Positions 22,034-34,144 are shown, numbered from the stretch's first letter. The stretch is DNA of 45,397 bases from Parvularia atlantis (GCA_943704415.1 CALSCO010002389.1:1-45397); one strand, 5' to 3'. Program-made: numbers and translations. Notes: generated by a model not told the origin, from the sequence alone.

Positions 22034-25000
22034 CTACAGCAAGTCGCGCATCAACACCGGCTTGCGCACGGCGTTGCTGAAGCCCTCGTTGTACCGGTAC
22101 CAGACGCGCCGCTGCGCCTTGGCCTCGCGCTGCTGGATGAGCGCCTCGTCTGCGCCCGCCACAAGTGAGCAAGACCAACTGAGCTAGCGCGGCCACAACG
22201 CGCACCCGCACGCAGACGCTGCCCGCCCTGCGGCTGCCCCGTGGCCGGCTGCGGCGCGCCGGCGGCCGGGCGGTCGACGATCGGGCGGCCGAAAAAGTCG
22301 ACGGGTGGCTGCGGCGGCCGCGGCGGGCTCAGCGCCGGCCGCGCGATCGCATCGATGCACACCCGCTGCTCGTTGATCTTCTGCCGCTTGCGCGTCGCCT
22401 CCTCCTCGGCCGCGCGGCGCTTGGCGGCGAGAGCGGCCGCGGCAGCCTGCAGCGCGAGGGCTGCGGTCACGCATTCAGTGAGAGCGACTGGCCCGCCGCC
22501 CGCGGGCGTACCGTCGAGCTCGATCTGCGACGGCGCTTGCGTGGCCGCCTCAGCCGGCTCCTCGGGCGCGGCGCGGCCCAGGCGCTCGCGCTCGACCTCC
22601 GACGCCAGCAGCTGCGTCGTCTGGTAGGTGAAGTTGAGCAGCTGCGAGCGGCCGGCGCGCGCAAAGCTGACGATGTCGTGCACGGGCCTGCCGCGTGTGC
22701 CGTCAAGGCGTTACCGCGCAGGCCGGTCAGTGCGCAGACGCACGGCTCGAGCGAGTAGCGGTAGACCCCGTCGGCGGTCTTGTTCTGCTCGTACGCCAGT
22801 CCCTGGTCAATCAGCACATCGACCAGCCGCGCCAGCGTCGTGCGCTCCTCTCCCGACATCAGCTGCTTGCTGGCCGGCCGGAACGGCGGCGACAGCACGC
22901 GCGCCAGCAGCGGCAGCCACTCGGACGTGAGAACCTGCGCGTGTCGCGCGTGAGCGATCAAAGCCACACACTGCACTGCCCGGCGGCGCAACACACATCC
23001 TTGGACAGCCGGTGCAGCTCCGGGCGCAGCCGGCTGACAAAGGTCGTCAGCACATCGTCCACGTACGAGTGCAGCCGGTGCACCTGCCGCGCGCACGTCA
23101 GACGAGGCGAGACGCACCAACGTCGACCGCACCTTGAACGAGTCGGTCGGGAAGTCCAGCTGTGGGTGGCTCACGGCGGCGCACATCGCGTGCACACCCA
23201 CGACGCACATGCTCTCGTACGCTGTCGACCACCGGCGCTCAGCCATCGCCGTAGCACGCGGCTCGCAACGCGCACCGTAGACCGAGTAGTCCTGCGCGCG
23301 CTGCGTGTACGTCTCGAGGCGGTCGTGGAACGCGAACCAGTCGAGCGCGCCGAGCGTCTGCGCGGTTCGTCAGGCGGGCAGCATCGCGTCGGGCGCAGCT
23401 GCGCGCACGTTTGTAAAGCCCGGGTCGTTGTACTTGACGCGCAGGTAGTTCTGGAAGCAGCCTGGGGGGGGCGCGGCGGCGCCTCAGGTCGCTGCGCACC
23501 GGAGGCCGGGCACACCGTCCATCAGGCGGTCGTGCAGGCTCGACGACTCGACCAGCGCGAGAATGCGGTCGACGAACGGCTGCGCGTTGCTCGGGCCGAA
23601 GCGTGCGGTTGTCGCGGTATCTGCAGACCCGACTGCGCCTGCGCGAGCGCTTCAGCCTTGCGTGCAGCACACGGCGCAATGCGCACCGCCCGCGCCGTCC
23701 TCCTCGGCGTGCGCGCGGTGCCGGTACTGCTTGGCGATGTCCCAGCGCTCCTTTGTGCGCTTCGACGGGATCTTGCTGAAGACCTCGTCCTGCACGGTGA
23801 AGAAGTTGCTGCGTCGCACGCTCAAACGCTCAGCGCACGCCTCGCCTGCGCGGGGGGCCGTCACACCGCTGCTGGTCGCGCAGGCCCACGGCGACGCTCT
23901 TGATCATGTCGACCGTGACCGTGCTTGCGCCGCTGCGCTTGACAAACTGTTCGGGCGCGCCGTCAGCCGCGGCAGCGGCTGCAGCTACAGCGTGCCTGCA
24001 GCGTGTTGAGCGTGCCGCGGATGTCGCCGTCGGTCAGCTCGCACAGGGCCATGAGCGCCTTCATGTCAAGCGAGATGGCTGGGCAGCCGCGCGGGTGAGA
24101 CACGGCACGGCATGGCAGCCGGCCCGCGTGCCTTCCGCACGGCAGATCTCGCGCAGGCGCGTCGTCAGCTTGGGTACCGGCACGCGCGGGAAGTCGCACA
24201 CGGCCGCCTCGCGCCGCAGCGCACGCAGCACGGGCGCATACTTGTCGTTGCAGATGCAAATCACCGGCCGCACAATCGGCCGCAGCGCCCTGCCGCGCCG
24301 CCCGCGTGCCGGCCGTGCGTCCGCGACGCGGACGCCGCCCTCGTCGTGGGCGCCCTGCTCGTCACCGCCCGCATCGTCCTCTGCCGGGGCGTCGTCCTTG
24401 GCCGCGGTCTTGTGGCTTGGGTCGACCTTGATCATGCGCAACAGAAAGTCAAGCGGGTTCTGCGTGCACGCCCGGCTGAGCGCGGTGTACGGCGCCCGAG
24501 CGGAACGGCACACCTTGTCGCCGTCCTTGTTGTCGAGGCCGTCGATCTCGTCCAGCACGATGCAGTTGGGGCGCTTGTCGCCGCCGATCGTCTGCGCAAG
24601 CGCGACAACCGTCAGTCCGAGCGCACACAGAGGGACCGCGCCCTGTGCGCGCACGTTCATCTCCATTGCCGCGAGCACCTTGTCGCGCAGCACGCCGGCC
24701 GAGCGGTCGTCGCTGTGCGCGTGGCGGGAGCGCCAGTAAGACAACCGCGCTGCTCGGGCAGGGGCGCGCACCTGGCGTTGATCTCAATCACGTTGTAGCC
24801 CGCCTGGCGCGCGAGGACGTGTGCGAGCGTCGTCTTGCCGAGGCCGGGCGGCCCGGTGAGCAGCATGATCTGCGTTGCACGAGCGCGCGCTTCAGACGGG
24901 CACGAAGGCGCGCGCCGTGCAGCGGCATCGACCTTGCGATCGGGCCGGTGCAGCGGGTCCTCGGGCTGCGACGGGGGGTGCTGAGCGCGTGCATGCTGCG

Positions 25001-26219
25001 TGCATGTTGCGCATGCGCGCGCGCACCTTGACAAAGCGGCCCGCGGGCTTGCCCTGCTGCGCGCGGCCGGCAGCGGCGGCAGCAGCGGCAGTGCCACGGT
25101 TGCTTGGCACGGGCTTGCGGCCAAAGACGCACTCGTCCCACGACTTGAGCCAGGCTAGCACCTGGCGATTGACGCGCTGCGGGCCGGCTGAGCAGCCTGT
25201 GCGCGCGCACGGGTAGCGACCAACACCTCGTCGCTCATCAGGTCCAGGTAGCGCAGCGGCCGGTACTTGTCGACCCACAGCCGCTGTGAGGGCTTGGTGG
25301 GCGACGCGTTGTTGTGCGCGCGCGAGCGCTCGGGGCTGTTGTTCTCCCTGCGCGGGCGTGAACGGGTGCGCACGCTGCGCAAAAGAGCGCACTCATTGGC
25401 GATGCGCTCCTGGTCGGCCCGCGCGACAATCTGGACGGGTAGCGACGCACGGTCAGCGCGCGTACACAGAGTGCGAGGCACGCGCGCGCGCCTTGTTGTG
25501 GTAGTCATTGATGAGCTGCTCGATGGGCACGCTCAGCAGCTGCGCGTCGCGGCGCGTCCTGTTGGCGGGCGCGCTCGGCCGCGTCGGGGCCACGCGCAGG
25601 TACACCGTGCGCCCGTTGCAGCGCAGCGTTGCCGCCTCGCCAAACATCGGCGCGTGCGACAGCACCTTGGCGCGCTCGCGCTCGGTCCGTTGTGCAGCGC
25701 CGTCGTCCTTGGTCGCTGTTGTGCGCAAGCCCGCGTCGCCGTCCCGCAGCAGCCGGCGGCCTGCGTCGTTGTCGTCGTCGTTGCCGTCATTGTCAGCCCC
25801 CTGGTGACGCCCAATGCCTTTGTTGCCGTCGTTGTCGTCGTCCTCGCCGTCGTTGTCGCGCAGCAGGCGCTGGCGGCGCATATTGGCGCTGGTCGCCTGG
25901 CGGATGACGCTGCGGTGCGCGCCCACACGGCTCAGCAGATCACCGCCACAGCGACGACGACGACGCCGCGCACCGGTCAAAGACGTCGTCGAGCGTGCCG
26001 CTGCTCTGCGCCACGTGCGCGTCGAGCGCGCCCTCGTCAAACAGCCTACGCGGCACGGTCGGGCGCGTGCTGCTCGCGCCCTCGTCCACGTCGGGCTCCT
26101 CGTTGACCTGTGCGTCACCGCACCACCGCGTCAGCGCACGTGACACCGACGACGGCAACGGGCGCGCGCACCTCGCGCTGCAGTGCCAGCAGCTCGTCGA
26201 CGTCCATCTCGTCGTCCAT
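22034..26219 (-). CDS. CTF18: Ctf18, large subunit of the alternative clamp loader
   Basis: It replaces RFC1 in an RFC-like complex that loads PCNA and supports sister-chromatid cohesion. The N-terminus is acidic (MDDEMDVDELLALQRE, then LFDEGALDAH). The RFC box follows as LWVDKYRPLRYLDLMSDE, then Walker A LLTGPPGLGKTTLAHVLA, SDDRSAGVLRDKV, Walker B NCIVLDEIDGLDNKDG, VICICNDKYAPVLRALR and a sensor region ISLDMKALMALCELTDGDIRGTLNTLQ (read in parts). The far C-terminus, RYNEGFSNAVRKPVLMRDLL, is the Ctf18 signature that contacts Dcc1/Ctf8. Linker regions include an Asp/Asn-rich insert (about 25775-25900) and a hinge rich in Ala. Many introns; not all edges were fixed. The start is the ATG at 26217-26219, 89 bp from the divergent Bfr1-like gene. 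Confidence 0.92.
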
Positions 26220-26308
26220 CGCGGATGGCGCCAAAAAAGTGGCCAGGCGCGGTGGCCAGCAACGCGATCGCCGCCACACTTGTGTCCTGTCAGGCTGCGA
26301 GAGAGGAA
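26220..26308. promoter_or_regulatory. Very short shared promoter, Ctf18 and Bfr1-like gene
   Basis: Only 89 bp separate two divergent start codons, so the two promoters and leaders overlap. No motif was recognised. Confidence 0.45.
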
Positions 26309-28635
26309 ATGGCGCCGAAGAAGGCTGCGGCGGCCCCGGCTGCTGCTGCTGCTGCCGCTGCTGCCGCTGCCCCGGCCGCGCCCGCCAAGAGCGCGTCAAC
26401 CGACGCCGTGACGACGACGGCGCCGGCGAGCAGCAGCCACAACACCGGTGCGCGGCGCCCGTCCCCACCCGCTGCGCTTCCCCCGTTCCTTCGTCCACGG
26501 CGTGACCCCCGCATACCCCCTCCCGCGGCCACCCCAGACGACGCCAACGGCAAGCGCCCGACCCCGCCCGACGACAAGAAGCACAAGGAGGCCCTCGCGG
26601 AGAACCGTGCGGCCAAGGAGGCCCTGGACAAGCGCATGGTGCGCGCACGTGCGCCGCGCGTGGCCGTGGTCGTGCTGACGGACCTGACGCGGCGCGCGCA
26701 GGACGAGCTCAAGCAGAAGATCGCCAAGCTCGGCAAGCCCGGCGAGACGTACGACCCTAAGATCAGCGAGCTGGACGAGAAGATGCGCAAGCTAGGTGCG
26801 CGCGCGCACGCGCCTCACGTGGCCCTGCCCGCGTGCTCACCGAGCATATCGCAGACCTGCAGCGAAAGCCCCTCCGCGACGAGCGCAACCAGCTCTCGGG
26901 CCAAGTGCGCGACTCGACCAAGACCCAGACCGCCGGCGTGCGTCATCCGCCCCGCACGTCCGTGCCGCGCTCACGGACGCCGCGCAGACCCGCGAGATCG
27001 ACGCCGTCAAGAAGCGCCTCCAGTTCCAGACCGTCGCCGAGTTTGACCAGGCCATCGCGTGCGTGCCACGTCCCCCGTGCGCGCCTTGCGGGCCTGGCTG
27101 ACGCGCCGCGCAGCGAGATCGAGAAGCGCGTCCAGTCCGGCAAGCTGACCATGCTCGGCGAGCGCCAGGCCATCAACGAAATTGCCGCGCTGCAGAAGGG
27201 CCGCACGCAGCTGCAGCAGTGCGCGCGCGGCCGGCCGGCCCGTGATAGCGCCGCTCACACGCGCGCCTCGCCGCCAGACTGCTCGAGAAGACGCCAGCGG
27301 CCGTCGCCGCGAGCGCGGCCGCCAACCCGGAGCTGGACGCCAAGCGCGCGGCGCTCGAGGCGAAGGTAAACGACCTGGACTCGATGGATACCCTGGTGCG
27401 CATGCGCGCACACGCCACCGCCTAGCCCTGCCGCTCACGCGTTTGCGCGCCGCAGTACGACCAGTATCGGACAGAGCTCAAGGCGCTGCGCGATGCCAAG
27501 AACGCCGACTACGGTGCGCCGCACGTCGCACGCGCTCGCCCCCACGCACTGTCCTGATGCACCTGCGTTGCGCAGAGGCCCGCAAGGTGCTGAACGAGGA
27601 GCGCGACCAGCTGAGGGCGCAGGCCGATGAGCTCGAGCGGAAACGGCGTGAGGTCGACGGCGAGTACCGCAGGACGAACGAGGAGTGGTTCCGTCACCAG
27701 GAGCTCGAGAAGGAGAAGAAACGCGAGGGTGCGTGCACCCGCCTGAGCGATGCGTCACTCACCCCGCCTCCAGCCCAACGCAAGCTGCGCGCCCAGCTCG
27801 CGCTCGAAAAGAAGGCCGCGGCCGAGGAGCGCCGGCGAGAGGAGCGCAGCATCCCCAAGTTTGAGACCGAGATCTCGATGTGCAACGCGCTGATCGCGTA
27901 CCTGCAGAAGGTGGCCGTCCGTGCGCGCGCGCGCGCGCGCCAGAGAGAGAGAGAGAGAGAAAGAGAGAAGTCTGACGCTGGTGCGGCGGCGGCAGAACTA
28001 CGTCGGCGAGGCGGCGGCGGACGAGGGCGAGGACGCGGCCAAGCGGGAAGGCGCCGAGGCGAAGAAGGCGCCGGTCGAGGAGGGCGTGACCGTGCTGAAG
28101 AAGAAGAGGTGCGCGCGCGTGTGTGTGTGCGTGTGTGTGGTGTACACGCTCGGCTGACAGCAAGGACAGCGAGCGCGTCGACGTCGTCTTCTTCCAGGGC
28201 AAGGGCAAGGGCACCACGTCGGCGCCGGTGACCGCGGCCGCGGGCAAAGGCAAGGGCGTCGCCGCGCCCGCGCGCAAGGACGTCAAGCTGCCGCTGGGCA
28301 CGATGGAGGACTTCTGGAGGCTGAAAGTGGAGGTGCGCGCATTGTGGCCTCTGTGGTGCCTGGCTGAGCAGTGCGTGCAGGTGCCCGCGACCATCGCCGA
28401 CGTGCCCAAGGCCATCGACGGCCTGCGCAAGTGCCAGGACGGCTGGAAGAAGCGGCAACAGGACGAGCTGCTCAAGGCGATGCAGGAGGAGATGGAGGAG
28501 GAGGCTGCTGCGGCCGCGGCCGGCGGCGACGCCGAGGAGCCCGCGGGCGAGGCCGACGCCGCCGCGGCCGAGCCGGCGGCCAATGGCAACGCCGCCGCGG
28601 CCGAGGACGAGAAGGAGGAGGGCGAGATCGACTGA
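26309..28635 (+). CDS. Bfr1-like coiled-coil protein (mRNP/nuclear segregation family)
   Basis: In yeast Bfr1 binds polysomal mRNPs at the ER. The spliced protein opens with MAPKKAAAAP and an Ala-rich run, then is almost wholly coiled coil: NRAAKEALDKRM, DELKQKIAKLGKPG, ISELDEKMRKL, LRDERNQLSGQV, REIDAVKKRLQFQT, EIEKRVQSGKLTMLGER, INEIAALQKGRTQL, DQYRTELKALRDAKN, RKVLNEERDQLRAQADEL, and IPKFETEISMCNALIAYLQ. The 'rubber-stamp' pair of SGKLTMLGERQAINEIAALQK and PKFETEISMCNALIAYL is what identifies the family. The C-terminus has KLPLGTMEDFW and VPATIADVPKAIDGL and ends in an Ala/Glu-rich tail EEGEID. About a dozen introns were seen; one holds (GC)n and (GA)n repeats. Family call is probable; coiled-coil proteins are easily confused. 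Confidence 0.7.
27923..27969 (+). repeat. Compound (GC)n-(GA)n microsatellite in an intron
   Basis: About nine GC units run into about twelve GA units within an intron of the Bfr1-like gene, between the donor and acceptor. Confidence 0.85.
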
Positions 28636-28709
28636 GTGCCGCCGTGGGCTTCGTCACCCTCGCCTGTGTCTCCTTCCTCTCTGTGGGCGCCGTTGCCGCG
28701 GCAGCGTGA

Positions 28710-29915
28710 TCACCTAAGCGTGCGCAGTTCATACACGGCCGGCCGGTGCCTTGCTTTTTCTGTGAGCGACCGCGCGGCAAGCGCGGCCGCCTCGCCCGTA
28801 AGCGGCACGAGCCGAACCTCGACAAAGGCCGCGCGCAACTTGCTCAGGAACAGCTCAAAGTCGCAGCCGTGCCGCTCGCGCGCCGCCAGCAGCACGGTCG
28901 TGCGCGGCCCGCATAGCGCGCGCATGGTGCAGACGAGCGGGTCAAACAGGTCGTTCTGCGCACCAAGTCAGGCACGCACACGCGCGCCCCCAGCACGCAC
29001 ATGGTACACGACGTCGGACGCGAGCACGACGTCGACCGGCAGCGGCAGCGCGCGTTCGAGGACGAGCTTGACCGCGGCGGCCGCGGTGTCGTCCGGCGCG
29101 GCCCACGTCAGCGGCGCCACGGTCACGGTCCCGCCGCCGGCCGTGCGGCTCGCCGCGGCTGCCGCGCGCAGCAGGTCCGCGTTTGCGTCGATGTTGAGGC
29201 GCGTGAGGTCGAGCGCGTCGGGCAGGTCCGTGAGCAGCACACGCGCGCCGAGGCACGCCGCGACGACGCCGACGAGGCCTGCGCCCGCGCCGAGCTCGAC
29301 GGCCGAGCGCCCGCGCCACGGCAGCGCCGCAATGTGCCGCGCGAGCAGCAGCGCCGCGTCCCACACGACGTGCGAGAAGCCGTCGACGACCGCGGTCGGG
29401 CGCTCGCACGTGACGACGCGGCCAACGGCGCCACCGAGGCCGTGCACGCGGCGCTGCACGGGCGATGGCGGCGCGGACGGCATCTGCGCGCGCGTCTCGA
29501 CCACGGCGAAGCGGTCGGTGAGCACGGGCATCGCCTCGTCGTCGCCGTTGGCGCCGTCGGCGCCGTCGACCGCGACGCGCAGCAGCAGCGGGTGCGCGAT
29601 CGTGTGCAGGCACTGCGGCGTGTGACCCGCGCCACCGCCGTAGTGCTCGCGCGTGCAGCCGCGCAGCAGCGTGACGCGCAGCCGTGCCTCGCCGCGCGGG
29701 TCGAGCCGGGCCCCGTCGACGGCCAGCAACGCGTCGCCGCGCGGGACGGGCGTGTGCTCGTCGCGCATCAGCTGCAGCCGCAGCGCACGCGGCGCCGAGC
29801 GCGGCGGCAGCGCACCGCTCTCGTTGCGCAACTGCACGTGCAGCGCGAACGCCTCGCCGCGCGCGACGGCCGCGGGCGTCCCGGGCGCGCCGAGCACCAG
29901 TCGCAGCAGTGTCAC
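28710..29915 (-). CDS. METTL21-like (Methyltransf_16) lysine methyltransferase
   Basis: A seven-beta-strand SAM-dependent methyltransferase. Motif I is AVELGAGAGLVGVVAA, followed by ARVLLTDLPDALDLTRLNID (acidic loop binding ribose in part), and the post-motif SDVVYHV. Members methylate lysines on non-histone proteins such as chaperones or elongation factors; the target here is unknown. An N-terminal beta-rich region of about 170 residues precedes the catalytic domain. After one intron (about 28955-29003) the protein continues NDLFDPLVCTMRAL, TTVLLAARERHG and ends YELRTLR. The 5' end is unresolved: the frame is closed by a stop just before 29915 and the first codon there is GTG, so a first exon probably lies upstream, inside the 83-bp gap or overlapping the SLC44 start. 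It converges on the Bfr1-like gene with 74 bp between stops. Confidence 0.75.
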
Positions 29916-29998
29916 GCTTCAGTCACGTGTTTCGTGACAGATCTGATTGCCCGCTTCGCGCGAAAGTCGTACCCCCCCCCTCCTCCCGCCGTCCACCC

Positions 29999-32900
29999 AT
30001 GCCTCAGGGCCAGGAGTTTGCGCTCAACGTGATCGACGAAGCCGGCCAGCCCGTGGACCACGGCGCGGGTGGCGGCGGCGGCGCGGCCGGGTGCGTGAGC
30101 GCGCGCGCGCCGCCCGTTCTTGGGCCGAGATCTAACCGCGACACGGGGCGAGAAAACAGGGGCCGCAGCCGCTCCAACAGCAACGCGTCGCAGCGCTCGC
30201 AGCGCTCGCAGCGCTCGACCGGCCCGGGCCTCTCGCCCGACAGCGCGGCGGCGGCGCGGCACTCGGGCGAGTCGGGCCGGCGGTCGTCGCACGGCAGCCG
30301 CCGCGGCTCGGTCGACAGCGAGTACTCGGCCAGCGACCGCGACAAGGGCGAGCGCCTGCCGTACATCGAGAACCCGGGCCCCGTGGCCAACCGCAAGTGC
30401 CGCGACTGGTTCTGGGCCCTGCTCTTCCTCCTGTTCTGGGCCGGCATGCTCGCCGTGGGCATCTACGCATCACAGGTCGGCAACGCCAACGCGTGCGTCC
30501 GCTGTTGACGTTTTCAACTGTTCGCGTCTGAACGCACCGCCGCCCCTCGCTCACAGCCTGCTCTACGGCATCGACTACGAGGGCAACCTGTGCGGCATCG
30601 TCAACGCCAAGCGCGACCTCAGCGACAAGCCCAACCTGTTTGCCTTCCAGGAGTTCAACGCGCAGAGTGCGCCCGCCCCCATTCGCCCCGCGCCGCTCAC
30701 GCGGGCACGGCAGCCCTCCGGCCGCAGTCGTCCAAGGCCGTCTGCATCAAGGAGTGCCCCACAACGCTCGCCTACTTTGGCACGGGCCTCGAGCCGCCGA
30801 TCGGCCCCGACCCGGCCACGGCCATCTGCCAGTACGGCTTCCCGCAGCCCACGACCGCGGCCGAGCTGCTCACGGCCGTGAGCAACCGCAACTGCTCCGA
30901 GATGACCTTCCCATCGACGTCGTGTGCGTGCTCACGCCGCCGCACGCGGCTCCCCCGGCGCGGCCCGCTGATCCCGCGTGCAGATCTCTACCGCTGCATC
31001 CCCGTGCCCGAGAGCGTCACGTCGTTCCTGACCTTCAACGTGACCGCCGACAACGCCAACACGACCGTGTCCACCGTGTCGGTCAACGGCACGACCTACA
31101 TCAACGACGTGCGTGGCTCCGTCGCCCCGTTGAGCGCCGGCTAACGCGACAAGAAAACGCAGATCATCAACGTGCTCAACGCGCGCAACGTCGCCGTCGC
31201 GATCTTCCGCGACCTGTACAACGCGTGGCCGTACCTGCTCGCGTGCGTGCGGTGCCACGGGCGCCGTCGCACAGCGCGTTTACGCACCCGCGCGCAGCTC
31301 GGCCGGCATCGCCGCGGCCATCTCGTTCCTGTGGCTGTTTGTGATCCAGCTGCTGACGGGCCCTGTCGTGTGGTTCAGCATCATCTTTGTGCTCATCAGT
31401 CTGCTCGGCTTGTGCGCGTACCTGTGGTACCAGTACTACCTGGTGCGCACGGCCTTGCTGCTTCGCGCGAGTGCGCATACTGACCGCTTGTTCGTGCGTC
31501 GCAGCTCACGACCGACCAGGCCTTCTTCGGCGGCCAGCTCGTCGTCCTGACGACGTACAACCTCGACACGTACGTGTACAACAGGACGACGTTCCTCGTG
31601 CTCGGTGCGCCGCGCCCCGCTCGGACCACGCGCAACGCGGCACTCACGCGAGCCCACCAGCGTGCATTGTCTCGGCCATCTTCTTGTTCATGTTCCTGAC
31701 GATCATCTTCCTACGCAAGCGCATCAGCCTCGCCATCGCCCTGATCAAGATCGCGTGCCGGTGCGCCCGCGGGCACGAGCGCGCCCGCGACAGCCTGACT
31801 CACAGTGTCCCCCGCAGCGCCCTGCGCAAGATGCCGACCATCTTCCTTGTCCCGTACTTCAAGGGCTTCCTGCTGCTGCTCGCGACCGTCTGGGCCGTGT
31901 TCACCTGCATGTGCGTCTGCGCCGGGCGCGGCAGCGACCGGGCCCCTTACACGCGTCTGCCGCGCACAGCATGCTCGCGACGGCCGGCAGCCCGACCACC
32001 TTTGAGCTCAACGGTGTCCCGTACCTCACCTTCAGCAATCAGAAGTGCGTGAGCCACCCGCCGCCGTGCGACGCTGCTGACTCCCCCGCCCTGCGCGCAG
32101 TCTCATCGCGTACCTGACTATCTACGTCGTCTTTGGCTACTACTGGGCGTGGAACTTTATTATCGCCCTGACCGACACGACCATCGCCGGTTCGGTCGCA
32201 ACGTGGTACTGGACGCGCGACAAGAAGAAGCTGCCGTGGCTGATCGTGCTGCCGTCGCTGTGGCGGTGCGGGTCACTATTTGCGTGTGCACAATACGATA
32301 CGCGGCAACTAACACGCATCCGGCCCAGCGTCTTCCGCTACCATCTCGGCTCGGTCGCGCTCGGCTCGCTCATCATCGCGCTCATCCAGTGGATCCGCTA
32401 CATGCTGCGCCGGCTCGAGAAGACGATCAACAAGTCCAAGAACCCCGTCATCACGTGCATTTTCAAGTGCCTGCAGTGCTGGTGCGCGCACCGAGGCGTC
32501 GTGCACCGGCCCTGACGCGCGCGCGGCGTGGCGCAGCTTCCTGTGCGTCGAGCGCTTCATGAAGTTCCTCAGCCACTACGCCTACATCGAGATTGCCGTG
32601 TACGGCTACTCGTTCTGCACCGCGGCCTTCTTCGCGTTCCAGCTGATCACGCGCAACGTGCTGCGGTGCGGGCGCGCGCGCGTGTTTGGGGCGCGGGGCC
32701 GTGCTGATCGTGTTGCACGCGCGTGCAGCGTCATTGTCATCGACAAGATCAGCAACTTTGCCCTGTTCTCGAGCCGCCTGATCATCACCATCGTCACGAC
32801 GGTCATCTGCAACTACTTCCTGCTCAAGTGCGCACACAGACGAGCGCGCGCAGGACGCTGACGTGGCGCGCGCGCGCGCGGGCAGCCGCATGGAGTCGCC

Positions 32901-33175
32901 GACATACTGGGCGCTGCCGCTCGTGCTTATCTTCTTCATCGCCCTGGCCATCTCGTACCTGTTTGTCGTCGTCGTGTCGATGGCCATCACGACCGTCTTC
33001 ATCTGCTTCTGTGCGCGCGCTGTCGCGGCCGCGCGCTTGCTCTCCGCTGACCCCACCGCGGCCGCGCGCAGGCGAGGACTCTGAGCGCAACGATGGCTCA
33101 GCCGAGCGCCCGTTCTACATGGTCAAGAACCTGCGCAAGTTTGTCGACCGCAACTGCAAGGAGCAGAAGGACTGA
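29999..33175 (+). CDS. Choline transporter-like protein (SLC44/CTL family)
   Basis: A multi-pass transporter of the plasma membrane or organelles, in the family that carries choline or ethanolamine. The cytosolic N-terminus is Ser/Arg-rich with SQRSQRSQRS repeats and ends NRKCRDWFWALLF, the typical entry to helix 1. The large outer loop carries paired Cys and several NxT/S sites (CSEM, NVTADNANTT). Further helices include FLWLFVIQLLTGP, FSIIFVLISLLGLCAYL, VSAIFLFMFLTIIFL, FKGFLLLLATVWAVF, and the family core AYLTIYVVFGYYWAWNFI, YHLGSVALGSLIIALIQWIR, FMKFLSHYAYIEIAVYG and FCTAAFFAFQLITRNVLR. The block HLGSVALGSL is diagnostic. The protein ends FVDRNCKEQKD. Introns are numerous. ATG at 29999-30001; it is divergent from the methyltransferase and ends 76 bp from CENP-M. 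Confidence 0.9.
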
Positions 33176-33251
33176 GGCGCGCCGCGCCCCGAACCGTCCA
33201 GTTGATCTTTCCCCCACGTGTTGGCCAGGCAGCCCCGCAATCTCGTTCCTG

Positions 33252-34144
33252 TCACAACGGCTCCTCGCTGGGCGTTGCGTAGCCCTCCTCCATCGCGTCG
33301 TCGTCGCCGTCGTCTGTGGCCCCCGCCGGCGTGCTGCGCGGTGCCGTCACGGGCGCGATGCGCGTCGACGCGACCGAGTCGACCGGCGTGACGGCGAGCA
33401 GCAGCGGCCCGACGCCCGGCACGAGCCCGGCCGCGATGCGCACGAGCCGCACGATCTGCGCGGCGGCGTGGCTCCCACCCGCGCCGTCCTGCGTGTCCGC
33501 GCCGCCGTGAGCGCGCGCAGCACAGAGATGGCGCGCCCTTGCACACGAGCAGATTCGCGAACAGCAGCGGCGCGCCGTACTCGAACGCGAGCGTCTCGAG
33601 CGCGTACGTGTCAACGGCACGCTGCGCCGTGCGGTCGACTGCGCCCCGCGCGCACGATGAGCGCCGCGCGAGCAGCCCATAAGCCGCGCGCGCACCGTGC
33701 GTCGCGAGGACGCAGCAGCGCCCGCCCGCCAGGAAGTGCGCGTCGACCGTGCGCAGCGCCGCGCGCGTCTGCGCCAGGCTCAGCGGCGCCGTCAGGTCGA
33801 CGACGAAGACGAGCGCGTCCAGCCGCGGCCGCGCGGGGTCGGCGCGCAGCGGCAGGCGCGACGTCGTGCGGCTGCGCGGGGCCCGAGCTCAGCGCGCACG
33901 GAGAGAGAACAGCATCGGCACGCGACGCACACGCCGAGCTGCACCGCCGGACGCGCCGCCGCCGCCGCCTGCAGCAGCAGCGCCGCGAGGGTGCGCTTGC
34001 CGGCGCCGGGCGTGCCGACGACCTGCGCTCGCGCGGCGCGCGTGTCGGCGGCGGCGGGAGAGCGACGGGGAGGGCCGCGCGCACCAAGACCGTTGCGGAT
34101 CGGTCGCCAGATTCGAGCGGCAGCGCGCCAACAACGCCGGTCAT
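33252..34144 (-). CDS. CENPM: Centromere protein M (CENP-M)
   Basis: A small-GTPase-fold protein without known GTPase activity that holds the CENP-HIKM complex of the inner kinetochore together. The spliced protein is about 218 aa (human is 180): SATVLVVGTPGAGKRTLAAL, then VQLGVRTTSRLPLRAD, PARPRLDALVFVVDL, LSLAQTRAALRTVDAHF, LAGGRCCVLATH, TYALETLAFEYGAPLLFANLL, and QIVRLVRIAAGLVPGVGPL. These follow human CENP-M block for block (RIDLIVFVVNL, HVDASFFLG, CFLAT, SPLLYCDL, GHVPGVSAL). The strand-1 loop keeps GTPGAGK, closer to a real P-loop than the human protein, but Arg replaces the Ser/Thr that binds magnesium. The NKxD base-binding motif is absent (LATH). An acidic tail ends SEEPL. Introns use GT donors. 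The first true ATG is at 34142-34144; only 25 bp separate it from the RBM25 stop upstream on the same strand. Confidence 0.88.

Noticed and set aside
20727-22187. A 486-codon + strand frame opposite the SGNH hydrolase, RPLP2 and their spacers
   Set aside because: It is antisense to conserved exons, has low-complexity composition and no recognisable domain; GC-rich DNA gives long chance frames.
28635-28710. tRNA or other small RNA gene in short convergent gaps (also 16087-16155, 33176-33251, 43734-43828)
   Set aside because: Gaps are too short or lack B-box-like GGTTCGA sequence and cloverleaf arms; no RNA gene could be supported anywhere in the window.
33842-33945. GC-AG intron in CENP-M
   Set aside because: On recounting the bases, a GT donor (GTGCGTCG) joins QLGV to RTTSRLPL in frame.
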